From Patulibacter sp. SYSU D01012 (GTDB lineage Bacteria; Actinomycetota; Thermoleophilia; Solirubrobacterales; Solirubrobacteraceae), in the NCBI RefSeq assembly GCF_017916475.1, contig NZ_JAFMTB010000002.1, forward strand, positions 1,054,001 through 1,118,000: a stretch of DNA of 64,000 nt, written 5' to 3'. The notes under the pieces are model-generated. The model saw only the letters and a list, made by a program, of their open reading frames with translations, had not been told where the DNA came from and searched no databases. Below are positions 51,573-61,813 of the stretch, piece by piece; position 1 is the first letter of the stretch, and each line of letters starts with the position of its first letter. Made by a program: the position numbers and the translations under genes.

Positions 51573-52370
51573 TCACAGCTCGAAGACGTCCTCGGCCGCG
51601 CCGAGCTGGACGGGGACGTCCCCCGCCGCCTCGACGGCGTGCTGCAGCGCGACCTCGCGGTCCTCCTCGTCCGAGATGTGGACGAGGACGGCGCGGCCGA
51701 CGCCGGCGCGGCGGGCGTGGTCGGCGGCCTCGGCGGCCGTCAGGTGTCCGCGCGGGCCCGCGCGCTCCGGCCGCGGCAGCGTGGCCTCGGCGAAGAACAG
51801 GTCGGCGCCGCGGGCGAAGTCGACGAGGTCGTCGTTCGGCGCGCAGTCCGAGCCGTAGACGAAGCGGCCCCCGGTGACGGTCGAGCGGATCTCGATCGCG
51901 TAGGCGGGCACGAAGTGCGGGACCGCCCGAAAGCGCAGCTCGAGCGGTCCGAGGGTCAGGGTGGCGTCGGGGTCGTACTCGCTCGACGCGAAGGCGCGCT
52001 CCGTCAGGTCGGGCATCCCCCACGCGGTCATGACCGTGCGCATGACCTTCTCGCCGCCGGGTGGCAGGTGCAGCTGGGGCCGGGCGGGCGTGTCGGTGCC
52101 CGGCCACGGCGGCACCGGGACGGGCTGCTGGCGGGGCGCGAAGACGAGCGCGTAGCTGAACGGGACCAGGTCGAGCGTGTGGTCCGCGTGGCAGTGCGAG
52201 ATGACGCAGGCGTCGAGGTCGGCGTAGTCCAGGTGCTTGCGCAGCTTGCCGAAGACGCCGTTGCCGCAGTCCACGAGCAGGCGGAAGTCGCCCTCCTCGA
52301 CGAGGTAGCCGCTGCAGGCGCCGTCGACGTCCTGCCACGCCGGCGACTTGCCCAGGATCCTCACCCGCAC
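51573..52370 (-). CDS. MBL-fold metallo-hydrolase (RNase Z-like)
   Basis: A 265-residue metallo-hydrolase. The metal motif ISHCHADHTLDL is at about residues 57-68; other ligands are likely His in AVPHFVPAYAIEI, Asp in YGSDCAPNDDLV and His in LVHISDEED. The layout (VRVRILGKSPAWQ at the start, GHLTAAEAADHARRAGV late) resembles the ElaC/RNase Z-like group, as in proteins annotated as cyclic phosphodiesterases. True tRNA 3'-processing is not shown. GTG 52370 follows a GGGGAGGGGG stretch; a second GTG two codons later is possible. Its 3' end faces hsp20. Confidence 0.85.
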   Translation of the reverse strand: MRVRILGKSPAWQDVDGACSGYLVEEGDFRLLVDCGNGVFGKLRKHLDYADLDACVISHCHADHTLDLVPFSYALVFAPRQQPVPVPPWPGTDTPARPQLHLPPGGEKVMRTVMTAWGMPDLTERAFASSEYDPDATLTLGPLELRFRAVPHFVPAYAIEIRSTVTGGRFVYGSDCAPNDDLVDFARGADLFFAEATLPRPERAGPRGHLTAAEAADHARRAGVGRAVLVHISDEEDREVALQHAVEAAGDVPVQLGAAEDVFEL

Positions 52371-52510
52371 ATGGCCCCCCTCCCCACGATCGGCACAGTC
52401 TAGGGCCGGGCGTGGCGGCGCGCACCGCGCGTGGCGCGCGGGCACCGTCCGCGCGCCGGCGGTGCGGCGCGCTGCGCGGCTCGCGGCCGACGCCCGGTCA
52501 TACTGGCGGC

Positions 52511-55228
52511 GTGTGGGCGCGCGCCTCAGCCATCGTCGGGCGGCTCCCCGAGCGGGCCGCGGGCGGCGAGCTGCTCGACGCGCTCGCGGCCGGCCGCGGC
52601 GGCTGCCTCGTGCTCGAGGGCCCGGCGGGCGTGGGCAAGACCCGGCTGCTCGACGCGCTCTGCGCCGACGCCGAGGCCCGCGGCCTGCGGGTGACGCGCG
52701 CGACCGCCCACGAGCGGGACGGCGCGCTGTCCCTCGCCGGCCGGATCGCGCCCGCGCTCGGCTGGCCGCTGGCGTCCGCGGGCGCCGGCACCCCGGCGCT
52801 CCTGGCCGGCCCGCCGGCGGATCTGGCCGACCGGCCCCCGACCGTGGTGGCCGTCGACGACGCGCATTGGGCGGACGACGCGTCGCTCCGGACGCTCGCA
52901 CCGCTCGCCGAGGCCACCGGTCGGCACGCGATCGCCCTCGTGCTCACCGCACGGCCGCACGCCGCCGACGACCCCGCGGGCGACGCGCTCGCAGACCTGC
53001 TGCAGGCCGCGCGACCGGTCCGGCGGCTGACGGTCGGCGGCCTCGACGAAGCAGACGTGGCGCAGGTCGTGCGGGCCGCGCTCCCGGGCCCCGTCCCCGA
53101 CGAGCTCGCGCGCCGCTGCCACCACGCCACGGCCGGGAACCCCCTGCTCCTCGGGCTGCTCCTCGCCGAGCTCGCCCGCGGGGGCCGGCCCGACCCGGAC
53201 ACGATCGCGGTGCCGGACGTGGCGCGCTTCGTCGGCCGCGAGCTGCGCCGCCTGACGGCGGGCGCCCGAGCGGTCGCGCTCGCGCTCGCCGTGCTCGGGC
53301 CCTGCCCGGCACCGGGCGTGCTCCGCGCCGTCGCCGGCCCGGCCGCCGCGCCGCTCGACGCGGCCGTCGCCGCGCTCGCCGCGTCCGGGCTGGTGGCCGT
53401 CGATCCCGGACCGCGATTCGTGCATCCGCTCGTGGAGCGCGCCGTCCTCGACGCCGTCCCGGCGGCCGCCCGCGCCGCGGCACACGGGGCCGCCGCCGAG
53501 GCGTTGGCGCGCCGCGGGGCCCCCGCCGACGTGGTCGCCGCCCACCGGCTGCGCACGGTCCCCGCCGGGCGTGCCGACGTCGTCACCGCGCTGCGGGCCG
53601 GCGCCGCTCGCGCGCTGGCCGCCGGCGAGGCCAGCGCCGCCGAGGCGCTGCTGCTCCGCGCGCTCGACGAGCCGCCGACCGCCGACGACCGGCCGGGGAT
53701 CCTGCACGAGCTGGCGGTCGCGGGCGTCCAGGCGGGCGGCGAGGGCGGCCTCGACCGGTTCGCGGTGGCGGCCGACGCCCAGCCCGACGCGGCGAGCCGC
53801 GCACGGGTCGGGCTGGACCACGCGTCGGCGCTCATCGAGCTGGGCCGCCCGGTCGAGGCGCTGGGGCTGCTCGACGCGGTCCTCGCCGCGGGCGACGCGC
53901 TCCCGACGGCGGTCGGCCGGCGCGTCCACGCGCGGCGGGCGCTCGTGGCGGTCGACCTGCGCCTGGCGGAGCGGGTGGTGCCGTCGGTGCTGCAGGCGGC
54001 GCAGGGCGTGCGGGTGTCGGACGACGCCTCGCGCGAGCTGTTGGCGGTCCGCGCGTACTTCGAGGTGCTCGGCGGACGCCCCGACGTCGCGGTGGCGACC
54101 GCCGCGTCGGCGTTCGCTCCGGCCGAGGCGACCACGGAGATGCCGGGCCTGCTCATGGGGCTCGGGGTCCTCACGCTGGCGGCCGGCGAGCGCTTCGCCG
54201 CCGCCGACCGCGTCGTGGAGCACCACGCGGCGATCGCCCGGCTGCGGGGCGACCGCTCCCGCCGCGCCACGGCCGCGGCGGCACGCGGGCTGCTCGAGCT
54301 CCGGCGCGGGGCCCTGCTGCCCGCCGAGGCGGCCCTGCGCGTCGCGGTGGAGCAGACGCCGCGGGCGAACCGCCTGGGCCGGGCGCTGGCGGCGGCGTTC
54401 CTCGTGCGCGCGCTCACCCTCCGCGGCCGTCACGAGGACGCAGCGGCGGTCCTGCACGACCACCGCGACCTGGCGGACGGCTCCAGCGCGGGGCACGGCC
54501 TGGCGCTCGCGGCGGCGGGGCTCGCGCTGGCGACCGGCGACGCCGCGGGCGGGATCGCGCAGATGGAGGCCGTCCGCCGGGCCGGGCTGCGCGCGTCGCC
54601 GGTGGTCTCGAGCGACCGCGAGCTGGCGCTCGCCTACGCGGCGGCCGGGCGGCACGCCGAGGCCCACGAGGCCGCGGCTCGCCTGCGCGCCGAGGCCGAC
54701 CTGCTGCCGGCCGCGCGGGGCGGCCGGGGCGACGCGCTCGCCGTCGCGGCCGTCGTCGGCGACGCGGCGGCCCGCGAGGAGCGCCTGCGGGCCGCGCTCG
54801 AGCTGCTGCGGGAAAGCGCGCTGCATCTCGAGCTCGCCACCGCGGCCGGGCGCCTGGGCGGCCATCTCCGGCGCCAGGGCCGACGGGTCGACGCGCGCGT
54901 CCTCCTCGGCGAGGCGCTCACGCTCGCCGAGGCGTGCGGGGCCGCTCCCCTGTGCGCCGACCTCGAGGCCGAGCTGGCCGCGACGGGCGTCGCCCGCACG
55001 CCCGGGGCGCCGGGGGCGCCGACGCTCACGCCCAGCGAGCGGCGCATCGCGGCCCTCGCAGCGCGCGGGCGCAGCAACGTCGAGATCGCCGGCGAGCTGT
55101 TCCTCTCCCGCAAGACCGTCGAGATGCACCTGACCGCCGTCTACCGCAAGCTCGGGATCGGCTCGCGCCACGAGCTCGCGGCCGCGCTGGGCGACGCCGA
55201 CCCCGCCCTCAGCGCGCCCGGATCGTGA
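52511..55228 (+). CDS. LAL-type (large ATP-binding LuxR) transcriptional regulator
   Basis: A 905-residue regulator. N-terminal AAA-type ATPase: [15 protein letters not shown], Walker [14 protein letters not shown] near residue 38, Walker [16 protein letters not shown]. The middle ~550 residues are Ala-rich helical repeats of TPR/MalT style. The LuxR helix-turn-helix is at the end: [54 protein letters not shown] 52511 is 6 nt after CATACT. Inducer and targets are unknown; the convergent secreted kelch/collagen-like gene, which overlaps its 3' end by 20 bp, is the nearest candidate for joint control. Confidence 0.93.
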   Translation: MWARASAIVGRLPERAAGGELLDALAAGRGGCLVLEGPAGVGKTRLLDALCADAEARGLRVTRATAHERDGALSLAGRIAPALGWPLASAGAGTPALLAGPPADLADRPPTVVAVDDAHWADDASLRTLAPLAEATGRHAIALVLTARPHAADDPAGDALADLLQAARPVRRLTVGGLDEADVAQVVRAALPGPVPDELARRCHHATAGNPLLLGLLLAELARGGRPDPDTIAVPDVARFVGRELRRLTAGARAVALALAVLGPCPAPGVLRAVAGPAAAPLDAAVAALAASGLVAVDPGPRFVHPLVERAVLDAVPAAARAAAHGAAAEALARRGAPADVVAAHRLRTVPAGRADVVTALRAGAARALAAGEASAAEALLLRALDEPPTADDRPGILHELAVAGVQAGGEGGLDRFAVAADAQPDAASRARVGLDHASALIELGRPVEALGLLDAVLAAGDALPTAVGRRVHARRALVAVDLRLAERVVPSVLQAAQGVRVSDDASRELLAVRAYFEVLGGRPDVAVATAASAFAPAEATTEMPGLLMGLGVLTLAAGERFAAADRVVEHHAAIARLRGDRSRRATAAAARGLLELRRGALLPAEAALRVAVEQTPRANRLGRALAAAFLVRALTLRGRHEDAAAVLHDHRDLADGSSAGHGLALAAAGLALATGDAAGGIAQMEAVRRAGLRASPVVSSDRELALAYAAAGRHAEAHEAAARLRAEADLLPAARGGRGDALAVAAVVGDAAAREERLRAALELLRESALHLELATAAGRLGGHLRRQGRRVDARVLLGEALTLAEACGAAPLCADLEAELAATGVARTPGAPGAPTLTPSERRIAALAARGRSNVEIAGELFLSRKTVEMHLTAVYRKLGIGSRHELAAALGDADPALSAPGS

Positions 55229-57209
55229 AGCGCCCCTCCATGGTCGTCCGGGCGTGCCGCCCGCGGTCGATCGTCACGCGCACGCGGTAGGCGCCCGGAC
55301 GCGCCGTCGCGCCCGCCGGCAAGGGCACCCGCCGCGCGCCGCCGCGGATCGTCCGCGCGACCCGGGCGAGCGCCCGTCCGTCCCGGGTCACGACGACGCG
55401 GACGCGGCGCGCCTTCCGGTCGGCCGGGACCGTGACGAAGCACGCCACGGGGTAGCGGCCGGCGCCGCGCCGCGGGCGGCAGCGGTAGACGCCCGAAGCG
55501 CCGCGGGGCCCCCGCAGGCCGACGGGGCCCGCCGGGCCGCGCGGGCCGGTGGCTCCCGCGGGGCCGGGCGCACCGACCGGACCGGGCGATCCGGCCGGTC
55601 CCGGGATCCCCGGATCGCCGGCCGGCCCGCGCATCCCGACCGCGCCCGGACGGCCGTCCGCCCCGTCCGATCCGGCCGGCCCCGCGGGACCCGCGGGACC
55701 CGGCGACCCCGGAGCGCCGTCGCCGGGCGCCGGCAGGCCGGTCCCCGAGAGCGCGATGGCGTCCGCGTCGGTGTTGTCGTCGAGCGCGATCGCCGCGGTC
55801 CGCTCGCCCAGCGCGGTCGGGCGGAACCGCACGGCGACGGTGCACGTCGCCCCGGCGGGCACCGCCCGTCCGCGGCAGTCGTCGTCGACGAGCGAGAAGT
55901 CGTCGGCGTCCGCCCCCACGACCGTGGCGCCGTCGACGCGCAGCGGGACCGCGCCGGTGTTGCGGACCGGGACGTGGACCGTGGCGCTCCGACGTCCGAC
56001 GGTCTGGTCGCCGAGCTCCTGCCGCACGGCCGTCCGCGTGGTCGCGGGCACGAAGAGCTCGGTGGACGCGTCCATGCCGACGGCGCGGACCTGCGCGTCC
56101 GGTCCCGGGAGGAGCCGCAGCCAGCGGCGCCCCGACGCCAGCGGTCCGGCGGTCGTCCACGTGCCGCGCTCGGGGTCGTAGATCTCGCTGGTGCTCGTCC
56201 CCGCCGTCCCGTCCGAGCCGCCCGTCACGAGCACGCGGCCGTCGGCGAGCAGCGCGATCCCCGCGTTCGCGCGGGGCACCGTCAGGTCGCTCGTCCGGTA
56301 CCAGAACGAGTCCGCCGGGTCGTAGATCTCGGCGGCAGCGGAGGGTCCGTCGGCGGCACGGCCCCCCACGACGAGGACACGCCCGTCGCGCAGGGCCACG
56401 GCCGACGCACCCCACCGGGCGGTGGGCATGGCGCCCGCGGGCCGCCACGCGGCGCTCCGGGGATCCCAGCGCTCGGCGCTGGCGAGGAGCTGGTGGCTGT
56501 CGTACCCGCCGACGAGCAGCGCCGAGCCGTCGGGCAGGACGGTCATCGTGGCCCGGCGGCGCCCCGTCGCCAGGTCGCCGGCGGACGTCCACGAGCCCCG
56601 GGCGCCGTCGACGGGGTCGTACACGTGCGTGCCGCGGGGGTAGTACTCCGCGGTGCCCTGGTGGATCCCCGCCGCGACGAGGACGCGGCCGTCCGGCAGC
56701 GCCGCGGCGTTGCCGTAATCGGCCGCGTCGAGCACGTCGCCCGCCGGGGTCCACTCGCCGCTGCTGGCCGAGAAGACCAGGGTGCCGAGGGCCGTGACGC
56801 CGTCCTCGTGCCCGCCGACGACGAGCACGCGCCCGCCCGGGAGCGGCGCGGACGCCGCCCCCAGCCGCGGGCCCGGCAGCGGCGACGTGGCGACCCACTC
56901 GTCCGCCGCGGCGTCGTAGCGCTCGACCGACGTCGTGAGGCCGCTTCCCACGGGGCTGCTTCCGTCCTCGACGACGCCGCCCGCGACGAGCACGTCGCCG
57001 CCCCCGAGCGGCTCGACGATCGCCGCCTCGCGGGCCAGCGACATCGCGGCGCCCGCCGACCAGCGGTCCCCGCCGGCGGTCGCGCTCCCGGTGGCGAGGA
57101 GCGAGACGGCGGCGGCGAGCGCCAGCACGCGCGCGGCCCGGCGGCGGACGCGTGGTGGCCCGGCGGATGGACGGGCGGGAGCGGGCGCGGGACGCGTCGG
57201 TGGCAGCAC
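55209..57209 (-). CDS. Secreted kelch-repeat protein with collagen-like segment
   Basis: A 666-residue exported protein (signal [20 protein letters not shown]). Residues ~50-375 form a kelch beta propeller with repeated GRVLVVGG-type blades ([39 protein letters not shown]). A choice-of-anchor-D/ASH-type Ig domain follows ([36 protein letters not shown]). Then come ~26 G-X-Y triplets ([19 protein letters not shown] and onward), and a final beta domain ([20 protein letters not shown]). The collagen-like part may form a triple-helical stalk. TAGGGT is 6 nt before GTG 57209. Its 3' end overlaps the LAL gene. Confidence 0.88.
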   Translation of the reverse strand: MLPPTRPAPAPARPSAGPPRVRRRAARVLALAAAVSLLATGSATAGGDRWSAGAAMSLAREAAIVEPLGGGDVLVAGGVVEDGSSPVGSGLTTSVERYDAAADEWVATSPLPGPRLGAASAPLPGGRVLVVGGHEDGVTALGTLVFSASSGEWTPAGDVLDAADYGNAAALPDGRVLVAAGIHQGTAEYYPRGTHVYDPVDGARGSWTSAGDLATGRRRATMTVLPDGSALLVGGYDSHQLLASAERWDPRSAAWRPAGAMPTARWGASAVALRDGRVLVVGGRAADGPSAAAEIYDPADSFWYRTSDLTVPRANAGIALLADGRVLVTGGSDGTAGTSTSEIYDPERGTWTTAGPLASGRRWLRLLPGPDAQVRAVGMDASTELFVPATTRTAVRQELGDQTVGRRSATVHVPVRNTGAVPLRVDGATVVGADADDFSLVDDDCRGRAVPAGATCTVAVRFRPTALGERTAAIALDDNTDADAIALSGTGLPAPGDGAPGSPGPAGPAGPAGSDGADGRPGAVGMRGPAGDPGIPGPAGSPGPVGAPGPAGATGPRGPAGPVGLRGPRGASGVYRCRPRRGAGRYPVACFVTVPADRKARRVRVVVTRDGRALARVARTIRGGARRVPLPAGATARPGAYRVRVTIDRGRHARTTMEGRFTIRAR
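55492..55735 (-). repeat. Collagen-like G-X-Y triplet repeat
   Basis: The 9-bp-periodic coding stretch for about 26 G-X-Y triplets rich in P and A ([10 protein letters not shown]-type) inside the kelch protein gene. Period-9 DNA similarity makes slippage and copy-number change likely. Confidence 0.8.
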
Positions 57210-57303
57210 CGGGCGACCCTACGGCGGGCCGTCCGCGCGCCGCTACGGGGAGCACCCTGGGGTGGGCCGGGGCGGCCGTTGGCGCGGTCGCCCCCGGACG
57301 ACG

Positions 57304-57328
57304 ACGGGGCGCCCGCTGGGCGCCCCGT
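57304..57328 (-). terminator. Third hairpin downstream of fadB (11-bp stem)
   Basis: ACGGGGCGCCC - GCT - GGGCGCCCCGT, perfect. One of three tandem hairpins in the 185-bp gap between fadB and the kelch gene. Confidence 0.7.
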
Positions 57329-57334
57329 GGCGGT

Positions 57335-57355
57335 CCGCCGCGTCGTCCGCGGCGG
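57335..57355 (-). terminator. Second hairpin downstream of fadB (8-bp stem)
   Basis: CCGCCGCG - TCGTC - CGCGGCGG, perfect, between the other two hairpins. Confidence 0.6.
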
Positions 57356-57364
57356 CACATGGCC

Positions 57365-57388
57365 CGGCACGCCTGGGCGTGCCGGGGC
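57365..57388 (-). terminator. First hairpin downstream of fadB (10-bp stem)
   Basis: CCCGGCACGC - CTGG - GCGTGCCGGG starts 6 bp after the fadB stop codon and is the likeliest primary terminator of the fadA-fadB operon. Confidence 0.75.
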
Positions 57389-57394
57389 GGTGGA

Positions 57395-59620
57395 TCAGGC
57401 CTTCGCCAGGACCGCGTCGTCGGTGTAGGTGCCGCCGCGCTCGGCGAGCTCGACGAGCGACGCCGGGGGCGTGAACCGCTCGCCGTACTTCTCGGCCAGC
57501 TCGCGGGCGCGGGCGACGAAGCCGGCGGGACCGGTCGTCTCGTCCGCCGGCTTGTCGGGGCCGCCGCCCTGGTAGCCGTTGATGTACTGCAGCACGCCGC
57601 CCGTCCAGGCCGGGAAGCCGATGCCCATGATCGAGCCGATGTTGGCGTCCGAGACCGTCTCGAGGACGCCCTCGTCCAGGCACTTCACCGTCTCGATGGC
57701 CTCGACGAAGAGCATGCGCTCCTTCAGGTCCTCGAACGGGATGCTGGTGTTGTCGCCGCCGAACGCGTCCTTCAGGCCCGGCCACAGGCCGGTCCGCTTG
57801 CCGGACTCGTCGTACTCGTAGAAGCCGGCGCCGGCGGCGCGGGACGGGCGCTTCAGCTCGTCGACCATGCGGTCGATGACCGTGAACGCCGGCGCGTCCG
57901 GGAACGTGCCGCCCTCGGCCTCGACGGCCGCCTTCGACGCGTTGCGGATCTTCTGCATCAGCGTCATGGTCAGCTCGTCCGTGAGCTGCAGGACCGGTGC
58001 GGGGTAGCCGGCCTGCGCCGACGCCTGCTCGATCGAGGCCGCCGGGACGCCCTCGGCGAGCATCGCGATGCCCTCGTTCGTGAACGTGCCGATGACGCGG
58101 CTGGTGAAGAACCCGCGCGAGTCGTTGACGACGATCGGCGTCTTCTTGATCTGCTTGGCCAGGTCGAGCGCGCGCGAGAGCGTGTCGTCCGTCGTCTTCT
58201 CGCCCTTGATGATCTCGAGCAGCGGCATCTTGTCCACCGGCGAGAAGAAGTGCAGGCCGATGAAGTCCGCGGGGCGGGAGACGCCCTCGGCGAGGCCGGT
58301 GATCGGCAGCGTCGAGGTGTTCGAGCCCAGCAGCGCGTCGGGGGCCAGGTGCGGCTCGATCTCGGCGAAGACCTGCGCCTTGACCTTCGGGTCCTCGAAC
58401 ACGGCCTCGATGACGAGGTCGGCGCCGGCGGCGGCCGCCGGGTCGTCGGTCGCGGTGATGCGGCCCAGCAGCGCCTCGGCCTGCTCCTGCGTGGAGCGGC
58501 CCTTGGCGACGGCCTTCTCGACGAGCTTCTGCGAGTAGCCCTTGCCCTTGTCGGCGGCGGCCTGCGAGACGTCCTTCAGGACGACCTCGATGCCGGCCTT
58601 CGCGCACACGTAGGCGATGGCGGCGCCCATCATGCCGGCGCCGAGCACGACGACCTTGCTCGCCTTCCACGGCTCGCGGTCCTTGTCGCGCCCGCGGCTG
58701 CCGTTCACGGCCTGCAGGTCGAAGAAGAACGCCTGGATCATGTTCTTCGCGACCTGGCCCGTCACGAGGCTCAGGAAGTACCGGCCCTCGATCTCGATGG
58801 CCGTGTCGAAGTCGACCTGGGCGCCCTCGACGGCGGCCGACATGATCGCCACGGGGGCGGGCATGTTGGCGCCCTTGAGCTGCTTGCGCAGGTTGGCGGG
58901 GAACGCCGGCAGGTTCGCGGCGAGCTTCGGGTTGCTCGGGGTGCCGCCCGGGATCTTGTAGCCCTTGACGTCCCACGGCTGCACGGCCTCGGGGTTGGCC
59001 TGGATGAAGCGCTTCGCGGCGGGGATCAGGTCGTCGGCGCTGTCGACGAGCTCGGAGATCACGCCGACCTCGAGCGCCTTCTCCGGGCGCATGCGCTGGC
59101 CCTGGAGCAGGACCTTGAGCAGCGCGTCGGCGATGCCGAGCAGGCGCACGGTGCGGGTGACGCCGCCGCCGCCCGGCAGCAGGCCCAGGCCCACCTCGGG
59201 CAGCCCGAGCTGGATGCGCGGGTCGTTCACGACGACCCGGTGGTGCGTCGCCAGGGCGATCTCGAGGCCGCCGCCGAGGGCCGCGCCGTTGATCGCCGCG
59301 ACGACCGGCTTGCCGAGCTGCTCCAGGCGGCGCAGGTCGCCCTTGACCTGGCGCAGGTGGCGCGAGACCTCGTCGGCGTTCTCCTTCTTCGCCTGCTTGA
59401 GGTCGTTCAGGTCGCCGCCGGCGAAGAACGTCTTCTTCGCCGAGGTGAGGATGACGCCCGTGATGGACTCCTTCTCGGCCTCGAGGCGGTCGACGGTCGC
59501 CGTCATGGACGCCGTGTAGGCGGCGTTCATGGTGTTGGCGGACTGGTTGGGGTCGTCCAGGATCAGGGTGACGATCCCGTCCGCGTCCTGCTCCCAGCGG
59601 ATGGTGGTGCTCTCGCTCAT
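57395..59620 (-). CDS. fadB: Multifunctional fatty acid oxidation protein (enoyl-CoA hydratase / 3-hydroxyacyl-CoA dehydrogenase)
   Basis: A 741-residue beta-oxidation enzyme. The N-terminal crotonase half has TSAKKTFFAGGDLNDLKQAK, VVAAINGAALGGGLEIALAT and GLPEVGLGLLPGGGGVTRT (catalytic Glu in PEVGL). From ~330 the dehydrogenase half has the NAD fold VVVLGAGMMGAAIAYVCAKA, SNTSTLPITGLAEG, and FIGLHFFSPVDKMPLLEII (catalytic His). The C-terminal domain ends TDDAVLAKA. It hydrates enoyl-CoA and oxidises the 3-hydroxyacyl-CoA, passing 3-ketoacyl-CoA to FadA. It lies 31 bp after fadA in one operon. Confidence 0.96.
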   Translation of the reverse strand: MSESTTIRWEQDADGIVTLILDDPNQSANTMNAAYTASMTATVDRLEAEKESITGVILTSAKKTFFAGGDLNDLKQAKKENADEVSRHLRQVKGDLRRLEQLGKPVVAAINGAALGGGLEIALATHHRVVVNDPRIQLGLPEVGLGLLPGGGGVTRTVRLLGIADALLKVLLQGQRMRPEKALEVGVISELVDSADDLIPAAKRFIQANPEAVQPWDVKGYKIPGGTPSNPKLAANLPAFPANLRKQLKGANMPAPVAIMSAAVEGAQVDFDTAIEIEGRYFLSLVTGQVAKNMIQAFFFDLQAVNGSRGRDKDREPWKASKVVVLGAGMMGAAIAYVCAKAGIEVVLKDVSQAAADKGKGYSQKLVEKAVAKGRSTQEQAEALLGRITATDDPAAAAGADLVIEAVFEDPKVKAQVFAEIEPHLAPDALLGSNTSTLPITGLAEGVSRPADFIGLHFFSPVDKMPLLEIIKGEKTTDDTLSRALDLAKQIKKTPIVVNDSRGFFTSRVIGTFTNEGIAMLAEGVPAASIEQASAQAGYPAPVLQLTDELTMTLMQKIRNASKAAVEAEGGTFPDAPAFTVIDRMVDELKRPSRAAGAGFYEYDESGKRTGLWPGLKDAFGGDNTSIPFEDLKERMLFVEAIETVKCLDEGVLETVSDANIGSIMGIGFPAWTGGVLQYINGYQGGGPDKPADETTGPAGFVARARELAEKYGERFTPPASLVELAERGGTYTDDAVLAKA

Positions 59621-59651
59621 CGTGTGGTCTCTCTCGAAGGGACGGACGGGG

Positions 59652-60869
59652 TCAGACGCGCTCGACGACGGTGGCGATGCCCATGCCGCCGCCGACGCAC
59701 AGCGTCGCGAGGCCGTAGCGCTTGTCCCGGCGCTCGAGCTCGTCGATCAGCGAGCCGAGGATCATGCCGCCGGTCGCGCCGAGCGGGTGCCCCATGGCGA
59801 TGGCGCCGCCGTTGACGTTCGTGATCTCGGGGTCGATGTCGAGGTCCTTGATCAGGCGCAGGGCGACGGCCGCGAACGCCTCGTTGATCTCGACGAGGTC
59901 CAGGTCGGACGCCTTCAGGCCGGCCTTCGCCAGGGCCTTCTTCGACGCCGGGCCGGGGGCCGTGAGCATGATGGTCGGGTCGGCGCCCGAGACGGCGGTG
60001 GCGAGGATGCGGGCGCGCGGGCGCATGCCGGCGGCCTCGCCGGTCTTCGCGTTGCCGATGGCCAGCAGCGACGCGCCGTCCACGATGCCCGACGAGTTGC
60101 CGGGGTGGTGGACGTGGTCGATCTTCTCGATCCAGTGGTACTTCTGGAGCGCGACGGCGTCGAAGCCGCCCATCTCGCCCATCATCGCGAAGGACGGCTT
60201 GAGCTTGGCCAGCGTCTCGACGGTCGTGCCGCGGCGGATGAACTCGTCACGGTCCAGGACGACCTGGTCGTTGAGGTCCTTGACGGGGACGACGGAGTTC
60301 TTGAAGTACCCGTTGTCCTCGGCGTTGGCGGCGCGCTCCTGGGAGCGGGCGGCGAACGCGTCGACCTCGTCGCGGGTGAAGCCCTCGACGGTGGCGATGA
60401 GGTCGGCGCCGATGCCCTGCGGGACGAACGACGTGTGGTAGTTCGTCTCGGGGTCCATCGCCCACGCGCCGCCGTCGGAGCCCATCGGCACGCGCGACAT
60501 CGACTCGACGCCGCCGGCGAGGACGAGGTCCTCCCAGCCCGAGGCGACCTTCTGCGCGGCGATGTTCACGGCCTCCAGGCCGGAGGCGCAGAAGCGGTTG
60601 AGCTGGACGCCCGCGACGGTGTCCGGCAGGCCGGCCTTGATCGCCGCCGTCTTCGCGATGTCGGCGCCCTGGTCGCCCACGGGCGACACGCAGCCGAGCA
60701 CGACGTCGTCGATGGTGTTCGGATCGAGCTGGGGATGACGCCCCAGGGTCTCGTGCATGAGGCCGACGACCAGGTCGACGGGCTTCGTGCCGTGCAGGGA
60801 CCCGTTGCTCTTGCCCTTGCCGCGCGGGGTGCGGATGGCGTCGAAGACGAACGCTTCGGTGCTGCCCAT
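59652..60869 (-). CDS. fadA: Acetyl-CoA acyltransferase (thiolase)
   Basis: A 405-residue thiolase that cleaves 3-ketoacyl-CoA. Nucleophilic Cys in [17 protein letters not shown] near residue 94, the NEAFA motif as [28 protein letters not shown], and the second catalytic Cys in [18 protein letters not shown] proper ribosome site (CAGGAGTTCACC) precedes the ATG at 60869. First gene of the fadA-fadB operon, with a ~98-nt leader from the TAAGAT -10 at 60975-60980, overlapped upstream by the TetR operator. Confidence 0.96.
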   Translation of the reverse strand: MGSTEAFVFDAIRTPRGKGKSNGSLHGTKPVDLVVGLMHETLGRHPQLDPNTIDDVVLGCVSPVGDQGADIAKTAAIKAGLPDTVAGVQLNRFCASGLEAVNIAAQKVASGWEDLVLAGGVESMSRVPMGSDGGAWAMDPETNYHTSFVPQGIGADLIATVEGFTRDEVDAFAARSQERAANAEDNGYFKNSVVPVKDLNDQVVLDRDEFIRRGTTVETLAKLKPSFAMMGEMGGFDAVALQKYHWIEKIDHVHHPGNSSGIVDGASLLAIGNAKTGEAAGMRPRARILATAVSGADPTIMLTAPGPASKKALAKAGLKASDLDLVEINEAFAAVALRLIKDLDIDPEITNVNGGAIAMGHPLGATGGMILGSLIDELERRDKRYGLATLCVGGGMGIATVVERV

Positions 60870-60974
60870 GGTGAACTCCTGTGCTCGGTGCTGCCCGCGG
60901 GGGCCGGCCGGGAGGACCGTCCCGGTGCGCCCGGGACGGACGCACCCGCCGGCGGGGCCGGCGCGGGAGCGCGG

Positions 60975-60995
60975 ATCTTAGCTGGCTGGCCAGCC
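60975..60995 (-). promoter_or_regulatory. fadAB promoter and TetR operator
   Basis: On the minus strand GGCTGGCCAGCCAG (60995-60982) is followed after 1 bp by TAAGAT (60980-60975). The 14-mer is identical to that before the TetR gene (47797-47784), and the 1-bp distance to the -10 is the same. The inner 12 bp (60984-60995) are a perfect palindrome. Confidence 0.75.
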
Positions 60996-61122
60996 GAATA
61001 CGAGGCTGCGTACGGCCGTCCGACCGACGGTCGCAAAGCGGCCGCGCGGGAGGCTACCGCCCCGCCGGCCGTGACGGGCGGCACGGAGCGGCCGCCGGCG
61101 GCGGCCGCCCGGCAGCGCCGCC

Positions 61123-61380
61123 CTACGCGCGGTAGCGGCGGTGCTGCTCGTAGGCGTCGGGGAACGCGAACGGCGTCCCCGTCGCCCGCTCGGGGCGGAA
61201 GGCGAAGGCCATCTGCCGCGGCGGACGCAGCCCCTCGCGGTCGGGCCGGTACGTCGCGCACGGCTCGCTCCGGTCCAGCGCGCACAGGGTGTGGCGGCGG
61301 AAGAAGCAGCCGTCGCACGAGGGGGCGGCGGCCGCGGCAGCGGAGCGGGGTCGGGTGCGGGCGTCTGGCGCGAGGTTCAC
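61123..61380 (-). CDS. Small four-cysteine protein, unknown function
   Basis: An 85-residue product if started at GTG 61380. The core has a compact cysteine set, PSCDGCFFRRHTLCALDRSE followed by PCATYRP (C-x2-C-x7-C-x7-C), suggestive of a zinc or Fe-S site. The C-terminal part (MAFAFRPERATGTPFAFPDA, YEQHRRYRA) is aromatic and basic. No ribosome site is visible and the frame stays open upstream to 61563, so the start is uncertain. It lies upstream of the fadAB promoter in the same direction, with 253 bp between. Confidence 0.55.
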   Translation of the reverse strand: MNLAPDARTRPRSAAAAAAPSCDGCFFRRHTLCALDRSEPCATYRPDREGLRPPRQMAFAFRPERATGTPFAFPDAYEQHRRYRA

Positions 61381-61813
61381 GAAGGGTTCCGGGCAGCGAT
61401 CTCTGAAGGCGAGCAGGGGGATCCGGACCCCGGGACGACCGGGATCTGCGGACACGACGGGATGCGGCGACCGACGGACGCCGAGGGGCGTCGGCGACGG
61501 GCGGCCGAGGAGTCTGGTGGCGCCGGCGGGGCGACCCGCGGCACGAGGGGCATAGAACCACACGGACCGGGGCGCCGCGAGCCTTGTTCCCGCTAGTTGG
61601 TCACTTTTCGTTCACGACCCGTCGCCGGAACGCCGCAAATGGCGCAGATCTTCCACGGGCCGTGGACGGGCGGCCGAGCGGGCTCGTCCGATCGTCCGAC
61701 GCGCCGCCGCGGAGGCCCCCGGCCGTGGTATCCGCGGGCCCGGCGCGCGACCCGCGGACGCGCGCGGGCCGGGGCGCCGGAGAGGCCGGCGGGGGTGCGC
61801 GATGATGGGCGGG
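61381..61813. other. Intergenic region (~430 bp) with one AT-rich patch
   Basis: No gene is supported. The notable feature is an AT-rich pocket at 61594-61616 (tagttggtcacttttcgttcac with repeated GTCAC/TTCAC), unusual in this GC background and likely a promoter or protein-binding site. I looked for a tRNA around 61381-61450 and found no cloverleaf. Confidence 0.5.

Noticed and set aside
52526-55171. 881-codon minus-strand open frame opposite the LAL regulator
   Set aside because: The plus strand has Walker A, Walker B and LuxR motifs; the minus frame has none.
60881-61135. Small plus-strand open frames in the fadA upstream region
   Set aside because: Arg/Gly/Ala-rich shadow composition, no ribosome site, and they overlie the fadAB promoter.
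61381-61450. Possible tRNA on the minus strand (a GGGTCCGGATCCC-like T-arm; translation resembles tRNA-derived peptides)
   Set aside because: The loop is TCCGGAT, not TTCRANY, and no acceptor or anticodon stem can be paired at the required distances.
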